From Desulfobacteraceae bacterium (lineage in GTDB: Bacteria; Desulfobacterota; Desulfobacteria; Desulfobacterales; SURF-7), in the NCBI GenBank assembly GCA_030618925.1, contig JAUXCK010000004.1:1-24596 (forward strand): a DNA stretch of 24,596 bases, in the 5' to 3' direction. The notes beneath the pieces are model-generated. The model made no database searches. It had not been told where the DNA came from and was given only the letters and a program-made list of their open reading frames with translations. The position numbers were made by a program, and so were the translations under genes. Positions 6,914-14,746 of the stretch are shown here, one piece after another (position 1 is the stretch's first letter; every line of letters begins with the position of its first letter).

Positions 6914-9900
6914 ATGATACAAAAACTAATGAAAAGAAGAGTCAATTTTTACGTCAGTATCGCCACCCTTGTGGTCATTCTCGTTAGCGTGCTGACCGGG
7001 GTGTACCTGTGGAATATCCATCGTGAGAGCTCTGCCGCTGCCATGAAAATGGCAGATCGCCTGTTTGAGGAAATCACGGGAAGAGTTGTGGGGCAGTTTC
7101 ATCTGATGCTGGGTTCGGTCAGTGTGCTGGCTGACTCCGGTGCCAATATGTCCGATATGATAGAGGAACCGGTTTATGATGGACTGTCACACAAGAGCCT
7201 TGAGTTCATGATCAAGTCAGTGGAAAATTTTAATTATATTTTTTCAGTCTACTGCGGGTACAGTTCAGGCAATTTTCTTCAGGTTATCGCACCAAGGGGG
7301 AGCGAGCTGATTCTATCAACATATGAGGCGCCGGAAGATACCCGTTTTATTGTCCGGTCGATTACCCGTGACAGTGATGGAAATCGAAAGCAGTATTGGC
7401 GTTTCCTTGATCAGCACCGGCATGTGGTGGGTGCCAGGACAGAGGTTTATCCTGACTATGACCCCAGAAAACGGCCCTGGTATCTACAGGGGTTGAGGGC
7501 AGATAAAAGTATTTATACCGACCCATACATTTTTGCCTCCTCAAAAGCGCCCGGTATCACATGTGCCCGCCACCTTCTGGGGCGGGGGGGTGTTTTCGGG
7601 GTCGATCTTACCTTGTCCAACTTTTCACAATTCCTGAATGAACAGGAGATCTCTGAGCATGGGACGCTGTTTCTGTTTGACCACAAATCCAGATTAATCG
7701 CACACCCCAAGGGGAATCTGGTGAAGACTGTGCCTTCTGACAGGGAAGGCGGCCCGGTAAAAGAGGTGCGGCTTTTAAATATCCTGGAATCAGACAGCCC
7801 GGTGGTCAGGGCCATTGCGACCTTTTACGCGGGTGCGCCAGGGAATATTTTTGATCAAACCCATACGCTTTTTGTAGATGAGCAGGTTTATTTGATCCGC
7901 ATGTCCAACACAGGAAAAAAATTCGGGATAAATCAGTTCCTGGCTGTGGCTGCGCCCACGGATGATTTTACCGGTTACATCAAACGCATGGAGGCCCGGG
8001 TATTTTTGTTTGCTGTTCTTGCTCTCGCCCTCGTTGTCCCCATGGTGATCTGGGCATCACGGAAAGTCTCCCGCTCATTGATGCTTCTGTCGGATGAAGC
8101 CAATAAAATTCGAAATTTCGATTTTTCAGATCCAGAACCCTTTGATTCTGTTATTAAGGAGATTCACTCCCTCATCGAGGCGTTTTCTTTAATGAGAATT
8201 ACGATCCGGCAGCGGACCGATGCCCTGATTGCGACCCAGAAGAAACTCGAAAAACTCGTGGAGCAGGGTATTGCGCTTGCTGCAGAACGGGATATTGACA
8301 AACTTGTGGAGCTGACTTTTCTGACGGCCAAAGAACTTTCGAATGCGGACGGGGGGATTCTATACCTTATTCAGGAAGATGGGCGCCTGGGGGTCGAGAT
8401 CATACGGGCGGATTCTGCGGGGCTCGCACTGGGCGGGACGTCCGGGGAGGAGGTCACTTTCAGACCGGTGCCGTTGCATGACCCGGAAACCGGCGCGGAA
8501 AATCATCGGAATGCCGCCAGCCACGCCGCCCTGACAGGGGAACCGGTGGTGATTGATGATATTGCGGGGGACAGTGAGTTTACTTTTGATGTGATGGAAA
8601 TGCTCGAGAACAAATCAGGGTACCGGTCCAACTCTCTCCTCACGGTTCCCTTGAAGCCCCGGCACGGAAAATCCCTGGGTGTCCTGCAGCTCATCAATGC
8701 ACGTGATTCAGACACAGGAGAAGCAGCGCCTTTTCATGACGAGAGCATGGGATTTGTCGAAGCCGTCGCCGCACAGGCGGCCATCGCGCTGGACAACCGG
8801 AATTTGCTGGCAGCCCAGCGAAATCTTTTCGACGCTTTTATCCAGCTCCTTGCAGGTGCGATCGATGCAAAATCCTCTTACACCGGCGGGCATTGTGCCC
8901 GGGTTCCGGAACTGGCCATCCTGCTGGCGGAAGCGGCCAGCAATTCTGAAGAGGGGCCATTTTCAGATTTCAGCCTGACCACGGATGATGAGTGGCAGGA
9001 ATTTCGAATTGCGTCCTGGCTGCATGATTGCGGGAAAGTCACCACGCCGGAATATGTGGTTGATAAAGCCACCAAGCTTGAAACGATTTACAATCGCATC
9101 CATGAAGTGAGGACGCGCTTTGAAGTCCTGTGGCGGGACGCAGAGATCAAATACTACCGCGGGCTTTCCCGGGGAGGCGTCAGTGAAGCAGATCTCAAGG
9201 AGGAGCTGGATACTGCCCATAAAACGCTTGGTGAAGAATTTGCCTTTATCGCTGAATGCAATATCGGAGGTGAAACCATTGATGAAGATACCCTTAACCG
9301 CATAAAAGAGATCGCTTCCCGGAAATGGGTGAGACATTTTGACGATCACCTGGGTATTTCCCAGGATGAATTGGGACAGCGGCAGGAGGGCGTTGTCCGG
9401 GATCTGCCGGCGGAGGAGTTTTTGCTGGCAGACAAACCAGAACACGTCATCAAACGGGAATCCTGTGATTTCATCGACCATAAGACGTTCGAGTTTGATA
9501 TGGAAGTGCCTGAAGCGCTTTATAACCGGGGAGAGGTCTATAACCTCTGTATCCAGAGGGGCACCCTTACAGAGGAGGAACGATTTAAAATTAATGAGCA
9601 CATCATCCAGACCATCATTATGCTGGAGAAACTTCCGTTTCCAGAACATCTGGCGCGTGTGCCGGAATTCGTCGGTGCCCACCATGAAACCATGATCGGG
9701 ACCGGATATCCACGCCACCTGACCAAAGAACAGATGTCCATACCCGCCCGGGCCATGGCCATTGCAGATATTTTTGAAGCATTGACCGCCTCGGACCGCC
9801 CTTATAAGAAAGCAAAAACCATTGAAGAAGCGATTCGCATCATGAGTTTTATGCGGGACGACAAACACATTGATTCCGATTTGTTTGATCTTTTCCTGGC

Positions 9901-9991
9901 AGAAGGGGTTTACAAACAATATGGCGAAGCGTTCCTGTCGCCGGAACAGATAGGGGATGTTGATATCCGTCAGTACATGAGGGGGGTGTGA
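6914..9991 (+). CDS. Membrane receptor: dCache - GAF - HD-GYP phosphohydrolase
   Basis: A 1025-residue sensor protein. Start 6914 (ATG) is preferred to the TTG at 6896 because AAGGA lies 7 nt ahead. Order: TM1 (about 12-33); a periplasmic dCache domain with the RPWY signature near 187; TM2 (about 360-382); a HAMP-like linker; GAF (about 456-630); HD-GYP (about 640-1010). Metal ligands of the phosphodiesterase fold are present: H704-D705 (LHDCGK), H896 (NEH), H923-H924 (AHHE) and the Asp of AIAD. GTGYP (929-933) keeps GYP, but the usual DG is IG. About 160 extra residues separate HDxGK from the next His. Likely role: hydrolysing c-di-GMP in response to a periplasmic signal. The stop is 1 nt before the next gene. 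Confidence 0.9.
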   Translation: MIQKLMKRRVNFYVSIATLVVILVSVLTGVYLWNIHRESSAAAMKMADRLFEEITGRVVGQFHLMLGSVSVLADSGANMSDMIEEPVYDGLSHKSLEFMIKSVENFNYIFSVYCGYSSGNFLQVIAPRGSELILSTYEAPEDTRFIVRSITRDSDGNRKQYWRFLDQHRHVVGARTEVYPDYDPRKRPWYLQGLRADKSIYTDPYIFASSKAPGITCARHLLGRGGVFGVDLTLSNFSQFLNEQEISEHGTLFLFDHKSRLIAHPKGNLVKTVPSDREGGPVKEVRLLNILESDSPVVRAIATFYAGAPGNIFDQTHTLFVDEQVYLIRMSNTGKKFGINQFLAVAAPTDDFTGYIKRMEARVFLFAVLALALVVPMVIWASRKVSRSLMLLSDEANKIRNFDFSDPEPFDSVIKEIHSLIEAFSLMRITIRQRTDALIATQKKLEKLVEQGIALAAERDIDKLVELTFLTAKELSNADGGILYLIQEDGRLGVEIIRADSAGLALGGTSGEEVTFRPVPLHDPETGAENHRNAASHAALTGEPVVIDDIAGDSEFTFDVMEMLENKSGYRSNSLLTVPLKPRHGKSLGVLQLINARDSDTGEAAPFHDESMGFVEAVAAQAAIALDNRNLLAAQRNLFDAFIQLLAGAIDAKSSYTGGHCARVPELAILLAEAASNSEEGPFSDFSLTTDDEWQEFRIASWLHDCGKVTTPEYVVDKATKLETIYNRIHEVRTRFEVLWRDAEIKYYRGLSRGGVSEADLKEELDTAHKTLGEEFAFIAECNIGGETIDEDTLNRIKEIASRKWVRHFDDHLGISQDELGQRQEGVVRDLPAEEFLLADKPEHVIKRESCDFIDHKTFEFDMEVPEALYNRGEVYNLCIQRGTLTEEERFKINEHIIQTIIMLEKLPFPEHLARVPEFVGAHHETMIGTGYPRHLTKEQMSIPARAMAIADIFEALTASDRPYKKAKTIEEAIRIMSFMRDDKHIDSDLFDLFLAEGVYKQYGEAFLSPEQIGDVDIRQYMRGV

Positions 9992-9992
9992 T

Positions 9993-11525
9993 ATGATCAA
10001 AAAGCGATACGTCCGGCTGTCCATGGCCGCTGTTTTTTTCATGATCACCGTCAGCCAGGCGGCGGAATTGAAGGTGGGATTCTCCGCTGATGCGCTGACC
10101 ATGGATCCGGGCAATCACAGAAATCGGGAAACAGAAACCATTATCCGAAATATGTATGACGGGCTCCTGACCCGGGATGCCGCCATGCGGGTGGTTCCCC
10201 AGCTGCTTGAATCATGGGAGGCAATCGATTCCAGAACCTATGAAGCCAGATTGCGCAAAGGGATCAGGTTCCATGATGATTCACCATTGACCGCAGATGA
10301 CGTTCAATTCACGTTTGAACGCTTGATCAAACCGGGTGCAGTTGCCGGCCGGACAAGCCCGAGGAAGAGTCTTCTGGGCCCGCTGCAAAGTGTTCAGGTC
10401 CTTGATCCTTATACCATCCGGTTTGTCTTGAATAAACCATGGCCCCAGTTTTCGGCAATGCTCCCTTTTCAACAGATCGTCAGTCGTAAATTTGTAAAAA
10501 AAGCAGGGTCACACGGGTTGAAGACCCGGGAAAACGGTACCGGCCCCTTTCGCATGACGGAATGGCGGAAAGGGGATGCACTCATCATGGAGCGATTTGA
10601 GAATTATTACGGCGGTGCCGCGGATATTCCTCCTGTGGGCACAGCCTGCGTTGACCGGGTTGTTTTTAAAATCATACCCAATCCCGAGTCCCGTGTGGCC
10701 GGACTTTTATCTGGAGATGTGGATATGATCAATGATGTTCCGCCGCATGCGGTAAAAATTATCGATCGGACATCGGGCGTCAAGGTGGTGAGCGTGAACG
10801 GCACCCGCTCATTTTTTCTTGCGTTAAACAATCAGAACAAACCATTTGACGATATCCGGATACGGAAAGCGGTGGCGCACGCCATTGACAGAGCAGCCAT
10901 CATCCAATCGAGGCTTGAGGGAAACGCAACACCCATCAGCGGGATTCTCAGCCCGGATACATTCGGGAAAAACAGATCTCTATATGAGTATGCGTTTGAT
11001 CCCGGGAAAACCCGGGTTCTTTTGGCAGAAGCAGGTTATCCGGAAGGCATTGATGTCACACTGGATGTGGAAGCCGCCCACAGGGGGCTTGCCGATGAGA
11101 TCGCCAGACAGCTTGTTCAGTCCGGCATCCGCACAAAAGTGAAAACCGGTGAATCCAAACCCTTAAGAAAGAAATGGCAAACCATGGGGAAGCCCAAAAC
11201 CGGGGATTTGTGGCTCACCTCATGGGGAAACGCTTCACTCGATCCTGTGGGTATTTTTGTCCCCACTCACCGGACAAATGATCGGGGGAATTCATCAGGT
11301 TATGCGAATCCAAAATTAGATGCGCTGCTCGACACGGCGGGAACGGAACCTGATCAGGAAAAGCGGGCGGCCCTGTATGCCAGGGCGGAAGCGATGATTA
11401 ACAGCGACCTGCCCTACGTGTACCTGTGGGTGCCAAAAGACCTCTATGGTATTTCAGAACGTGTGACCGGCTGGCAGCCGGTGCCGGACGGCAGGATCAA
11501 TCTTCATGATGCATGTTTGAAATAG
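9993..11525 (+). CDS. Orphan family-5 (oligopeptide-type) substrate-binding protein
   Basis: A 510-residue periplasmic binding protein of the DppA/OppA class (SBP_bac_5). A signal peptide is cleaved near VSQA-AE (after residue 23). Family landmarks follow: LTMDPGNHRNRET, IIRNMYDGLL, PQLLESWE, YEARLRKGIRFHDDSPLTADDV, GTGPFRM and a C-terminal NSDLPYVYLW. A strong GAGGGGGGTG site is embedded in the end of the receptor gene, and only 1 nt separates the two frames, so they are co-translated. No permease or ATPase genes follow; a terminator comes after 11525 instead. It may deliver its ligand to the upstream receptor rather than to a transporter (inference). Confidence 0.92.
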   Translation: MIKKRYVRLSMAAVFFMITVSQAAELKVGFSADALTMDPGNHRNRETETIIRNMYDGLLTRDAAMRVVPQLLESWEAIDSRTYEARLRKGIRFHDDSPLTADDVQFTFERLIKPGAVAGRTSPRKSLLGPLQSVQVLDPYTIRFVLNKPWPQFSAMLPFQQIVSRKFVKKAGSHGLKTRENGTGPFRMTEWRKGDALIMERFENYYGGAADIPPVGTACVDRVVFKIIPNPESRVAGLLSGDVDMINDVPPHAVKIIDRTSGVKVVSVNGTRSFFLALNNQNKPFDDIRIRKAVAHAIDRAAIIQSRLEGNATPISGILSPDTFGKNRSLYEYAFDPGKTRVLLAEAGYPEGIDVTLDVEAAHRGLADEIARQLVQSGIRTKVKTGESKPLRKKWQTMGKPKTGDLWLTSWGNASLDPVGIFVPTHRTNDRGNSSGYANPKLDALLDTAGTEPDQEKRAALYARAEAMINSDLPYVYLWVPKDLYGISERVTGWQPVPDGRINLHDACLK

Positions 11526-11636
11526 TGTTTGCCAAATAGTACCTCCTGTGATGAAATTGGATACCAAGCGCTAGGCAGTCGGGCACCTTACCCTGACTGA
11601 GATCAATAATGATGCATTTTATTTTTATATAGAAAA

Positions 11637-11666
11637 CCTGGTCCTCTGGGCCAGGATCTTTATTTT
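11637..11666 (+). terminator. Rho-independent terminator after the binding-protein gene
   Basis: CCTGGTCC (11637-11644) and GGGCCAGG (11648-11655) form an 8-bp stem with one G-U pair and a TCT loop. The T-rich tail ATCTTTATTTT follows. It lies about 110 nt past the binding-protein stop and ends before the next gene's ribosome site. Confidence 0.7.
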
Positions 11667-11691
11667 GAAATAGGTACAGGGGGAGAAAGAC

Positions 11692-12522
11692 ATGAAAATT
11701 ATTGGCAGAATGTGTGGACCCATTATCATTGCCGCAATACTTTTTATACCGGCGTTTGCCGGTGGAAGTGACACCGCTGACATGCCATGGGAGCACTTTT
11801 CTTTCAGCCTGGGGGGCTTTTCGACTGTACTGGACAGCAGTCTGGTTTTAGGTTCCAGCACCCTGGGGATTGACATTAATCCTGAAGAAGCCTTTGGGCT
11901 GGACACGTCAATTTTTGCCATCAGGGCTGACGGGGTATGGCGGTTCACTCAGAATCGCCGTCACCGGGCGGATTTCAGTTACATCGACCTGCGCCGGAGT
12001 GCAGAAAAAGTAATAGAGAAAGATATCCCTATTGGTGATGAAATAATTTCGGTCGGTACCCTTGTTCAGAGCAGGTTCGACCTCCAGATCATCAAACTCG
12101 GTTACAGCTACTCCTTTTTTCAGGACGATCGCTTTGACCTGGGGGCATCAATCGGGTTGTTTATTATGCCGATCACTATCGCCCTGTCCGGCGATAATAT
12201 CAAGGGCGAGGAAACCGAAATTACCGCACCGCTTCCGGTGTTTGGGATGCGGTTTGATTTTGCCATTACGCCGAAACTGTTCCTCAAACAGGATTATAAC
12301 CTGTTTTTTCTTGCGATTAATGATTTTAAAGGGGCTGTTGTGAACACAAAGATTGCTGTTGAGTACAATGCCTGGGAACATGTCGGCCTGGGGGTCGGCG
12401 TGGAGACCTTTCGTTTGCGTCTGGAGGATAAGGGCGGAAGTGATTACCCGGTGGTTGATTTTGTCGGGAAGCTGGAGTTCAGATACACAGGGCTCCTGCT
12501 TTATGGAAAGGTCTATTTTTAA
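11692..12522 (+). CDS. Outer-membrane beta-barrel protein, unknown role
   Basis: A 276-residue exported protein. The signal peptide ends at PAFA-G (about residue 23). The mature sequence alternates polar and aromatic/aliphatic residues in strand-length blocks (for example HRADFSYIDL, FDLQIIKLGYSYSF, LFLKQDYNLFFL). It ends in Phe (LLLYGKVYF), the usual C-terminal signature for outer-membrane barrel insertion. A GGGGGAGAAAG site precedes the ATG. The patatin-like lipoprotein gene follows on the same strand within about 50-95 nt, so the two may be co-expressed. No specific family was recognised. Confidence 0.78.
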   Translation: MKIIGRMCGPIIIAAILFIPAFAGGSDTADMPWEHFSFSLGGFSTVLDSSLVLGSSTLGIDINPEEAFGLDTSIFAIRADGVWRFTQNRRHRADFSYIDLRRSAEKVIEKDIPIGDEIISVGTLVQSRFDLQIIKLGYSYSFFQDDRFDLGASIGLFIMPITIALSGDNIKGEETEITAPLPVFGMRFDFAITPKLFLKQDYNLFFLAINDFKGAVVNTKIAVEYNAWEHVGLGVGVETFRLRLEDKGGSDYPVVDFVGKLEFRYTGLLLYGKVYF

Positions 12523-12567
12523 AGTTGCCTGCAGGTCGATTTGCTTGGATACAAAAGTGATCGGAAA

Positions 12568-12620
12568 ATGTTTAGAAAAAAAAAACGGTTTACATACTGA
12601 CAGTTGCACTGCTCTCAGTG
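12568..12620 (+). other. Out-of-frame lipoprotein leader with A10 run (possible slippage site)
   Basis: An ATG at 12568 opens MFRKKK but stops after ten codons (TGA at 12598). The patatin frame reads VYILTVALLSVMIGC just after the A-run, an ideal lipoprotein signal core, but has a TAG at 12573 and no usable start before 12618. The run of ten A spans 12576-12585. Adding one A would join the ATG to the signal core in one frame. Confidence 0.6.
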
Positions 12621-13985
12621 ATGATTGGCTGTACAACAGCGCCGAGACAAAACCTCCCCCTTGATCAATTCTCAAAACACAATGGATACCGTTTCTCGAA
12701 CATCGCAGCGGGCGACAATAATTCAGACAGCCTGTTTGTGGTGCTGACTTTTTCCGGGGGAGGGCAGCGGGCGGCTGCCCTGGCTTTGGGCGTTCTCCAA
12801 AAACTGCGGGATACGGGTATCGTCTGGGAGGGGAAGAAACGCAGCCTTCTCGATGAAGTCGATGTCATCTCCTCAGTATCGGGCGGCAGTCTCACGGCGG
12901 CCTATTACGGGTTGTTCGGGGATCGCATCTTTGAGGATTTCGCCGAACACATTCTTAACCGTAACTACACGGGTACCGCCCTGAAGTATATGCTTTACCC
13001 CGCAAGCTGGCCAAAACTGGCCTCCCCCTATTATGACCGCCTGGATTTGATGGCAGATAAATTCATGGACAAAGACGTATTTGAGCAGAAAACCTTTGTC
13101 GACCTCCTGAAAAGGAACCAACGCCCTTTTCTCATCATCAATTCTACGGACATGTCACTCGGCCGGTCTTTTTCCTTTACCCAAAGTTATTTTGATATGC
13201 TCTATTCGGATCTTGGAGAATACCCGGTGGGGTATGCTGTGGCCGCCTCAGGCGCTTTCCCAGGTGTTTTCCCTCCCTTGACCCTGCAGAATTATGATAA
13301 TAAAAAAGACTATGAGCTTCCCGACTGGGCACAGAATAAGGATAAGCCGCACGACGGCCACACGATCCGTCACCGGACCCATAAAGCCCTCAAGAGTTAT
13401 ATCCGGCCCGGGCGCCCCTATATCCACCTTATTGACGGCGGCGTATCCGACAACCTTGGCCTGATACCCGTCATTATGGCCCTTCACGGGACTGCATCAA
13501 GTGAAGATATTCTATCCCGAAGGGCGGGAGAAAGGATCCAAAAAATAGTTATTATGACAGTGAATGCCCGGATTAACGTATATACGGATTGGGACACCAA
13601 ACCCAACGTACCGAATTTGCTTAAGGTGTTGAAGAAATCCGGGATCACGCCCATGGAGAATTATTCTCAGGGTCAGATTGAATATTTAAAAATGCTCATT
13701 AAAAGCAAATCTGAAAATGACGGGTGTCATGACCAGAAAGAACCTGTCTTAATGGCGCATTCTGCCGGCGCAAAAAAGTCTTCAATAGAGGGGCAGGGGG
13801 TGGCCTATTATTTTATTGAGGTATCATTTGATTCTCTTTCAGAAGAGGAAGATCTGGCCTATATCAACAAAATACGGACGTTCAATCAACTGAGTCAGGA
13901 AGACATCCATCGACTGTGCTCGGCAGCGGGAAAGATTCTGGACGGCAACCCCACGTTCAAGGCGTTAATGGCAGAGCTGCAATGA
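12618..13985 (+). CDS. Patatin-like phospholipase, probable lipoprotein
   Basis: A serine lipid acyl hydrolase of the patatin family. From the GTG at 12618 it has the oxyanion-loop motif SGGGQRAA (46-53), the nucleophile elbow SSVSGGS with Ser88 (the first Gly of GxSxG is Ser), and the catalytic Asp in LIDGGVSDN. The start is uncertain: 12618 gives only MMIGC before the lipobox Cys, too short for export. The hydrophobic leader lies upstream in this frame but lacks an in-frame start because of the A10 run at 12576-12585. If the frame is restored, the product is a lipoprotein of about 472 residues with N-terminal Cys. It follows the barrel protein gene and may act on envelope lipids (inference). 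Confidence 0.88.
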   Translation: MMIGCTTAPRQNLPLDQFSKHNGYRFSNIAAGDNNSDSLFVVLTFSGGGQRAAALALGVLQKLRDTGIVWEGKKRSLLDEVDVISSVSGGSLTAAYYGLFGDRIFEDFAEHILNRNYTGTALKYMLYPASWPKLASPYYDRLDLMADKFMDKDVFEQKTFVDLLKRNQRPFLIINSTDMSLGRSFSFTQSYFDMLYSDLGEYPVGYAVAASGAFPGVFPPLTLQNYDNKKDYELPDWAQNKDKPHDGHTIRHRTHKALKSYIRPGRPYIHLIDGGVSDNLGLIPVIMALHGTASSEDILSRRAGERIQKIVIMTVNARINVYTDWDTKPNVPNLLKVLKKSGITPMENYSQGQIEYLKMLIKSKSENDGCHDQKEPVLMAHSAGAKKSSIEGQGVAYYFIEVSFDSLSEEEDLAYINKIRTFNQLSQEDIHRLCSAAGKILDGNPTFKALMAELQ

Positions 13986-14213
13986 GGGATCGAGGTTTCC
14001 CGCAGCCCGGGCGCCCATTGTGCCTCAACTTGAAAACTTTGTTTTGTGGTCACATTTTTTGTTGCCCTTTGTCAAAAATGTTGATAGGACATGCCTACAT
14101 CACGTCGTTACCCTAACCAAAAGAGGGATTGCCGAAACGATAAAATTAAAGCCTTTACAGTTCATCACCAACTGAAAAAAAAGATTTTTCAATTATTTTT
14201 GAAAGGAGATCAC

Positions 14214-14669
14214 ATGATGAAGAAAATCGCTATTGTTATTTCAGTTCTTGTTTTTTTTGCCGCTTATTCAAACGTTTTTGCCAAGGAAAAAGTTAAAGCA
14301 GAAGGCACCGAAGGAAATGTTAAAGTGGAAGGCACCATTCAGGGCCTTCTGGCCACTGTAAACGGTGCAAAATGCCCTCCGGGTGACGAGCATATTTGCG
14401 CAGGAATAGAACAAACATTCGTCATAGTGGCGGATGACGGCGAGTGGTATTTATTGCCCACGTTCTCTGCCAAACAATTGTCGCCGAACATAAATGTAAG
14501 GGTCAGGGTTGAAGGCACGCTTGCGGCCGAGGGCAAGGCAATTAATGTGGTAATTGCCGAAGTATTTGAAAATAGTCAATGGAAGACAGTGTACAGCCCT
14601 GAAATTATAGAGGAAATGAAACAGAGAGCCATAGGGTGGTCAAAACCGACCTTTACACGAAAAAAATAG
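14214..14669 (+). CDS. Small exported protein, unknown
   Basis: A protein of 151 residues (150 from the second ATG at 14217). The start was placed here because AAGGAG (14203-14208) is well spaced to both ATGs, and the signal peptide ends near NVFA-K. The mature part has a paired EGT motif (KAEGTEGNVKVEGTIQGL), two Cys (KCPPGDEHICAG) that may form a disulfide, and a beta-rich core VRVRVEGTLAAEGKAINVVIAEVFE, suggestive of an OB-like fold. I do not recognise the family. It stands alone between the patatin gene and the convergent hydantoinase gene. Confidence 0.75.
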   Translation: MMKKIAIVISVLVFFAAYSNVFAKEKVKAEGTEGNVKVEGTIQGLLATVNGAKCPPGDEHICAGIEQTFVIVADDGEWYLLPTFSAKQLSPNINVRVRVEGTLAAEGKAINVVIAEVFENSQWKTVYSPEIIEEMKQRAIGWSKPTFTRKK

Positions 14670-14746
14670 CGCACCCGGCGTCTTTTTAATTAAAATCTGA
14701 TTATTGCCTGTCCTGCATGGTTTTTCATGGTTTTTGGGATGGCAGT

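Noticed and set aside
8963..10114. Long 383-codon open frame on the minus strand
   Set aside because: It lies entirely opposite the HD-GYP region and the start of the binding-protein gene. Its translation shows no family signature, so it is an antisense shadow of GC-biased codons.
12568..12600. Short independent peptide MFRKKKRFTY
   Set aside because: Ten codons with a weak ribosome site; better explained as the displaced start of the patatin lipoprotein.
14668..14692. Terminator after the small exported protein
   Set aside because: GCGC...GCGT before TTTTTAATT gives only a 4-bp stem, too weak to call.
14716..14735. Tandem CATGGTTTTT repeat
   Set aside because: Only two 10-nt units in a convergent intergenic gap; likely chance.
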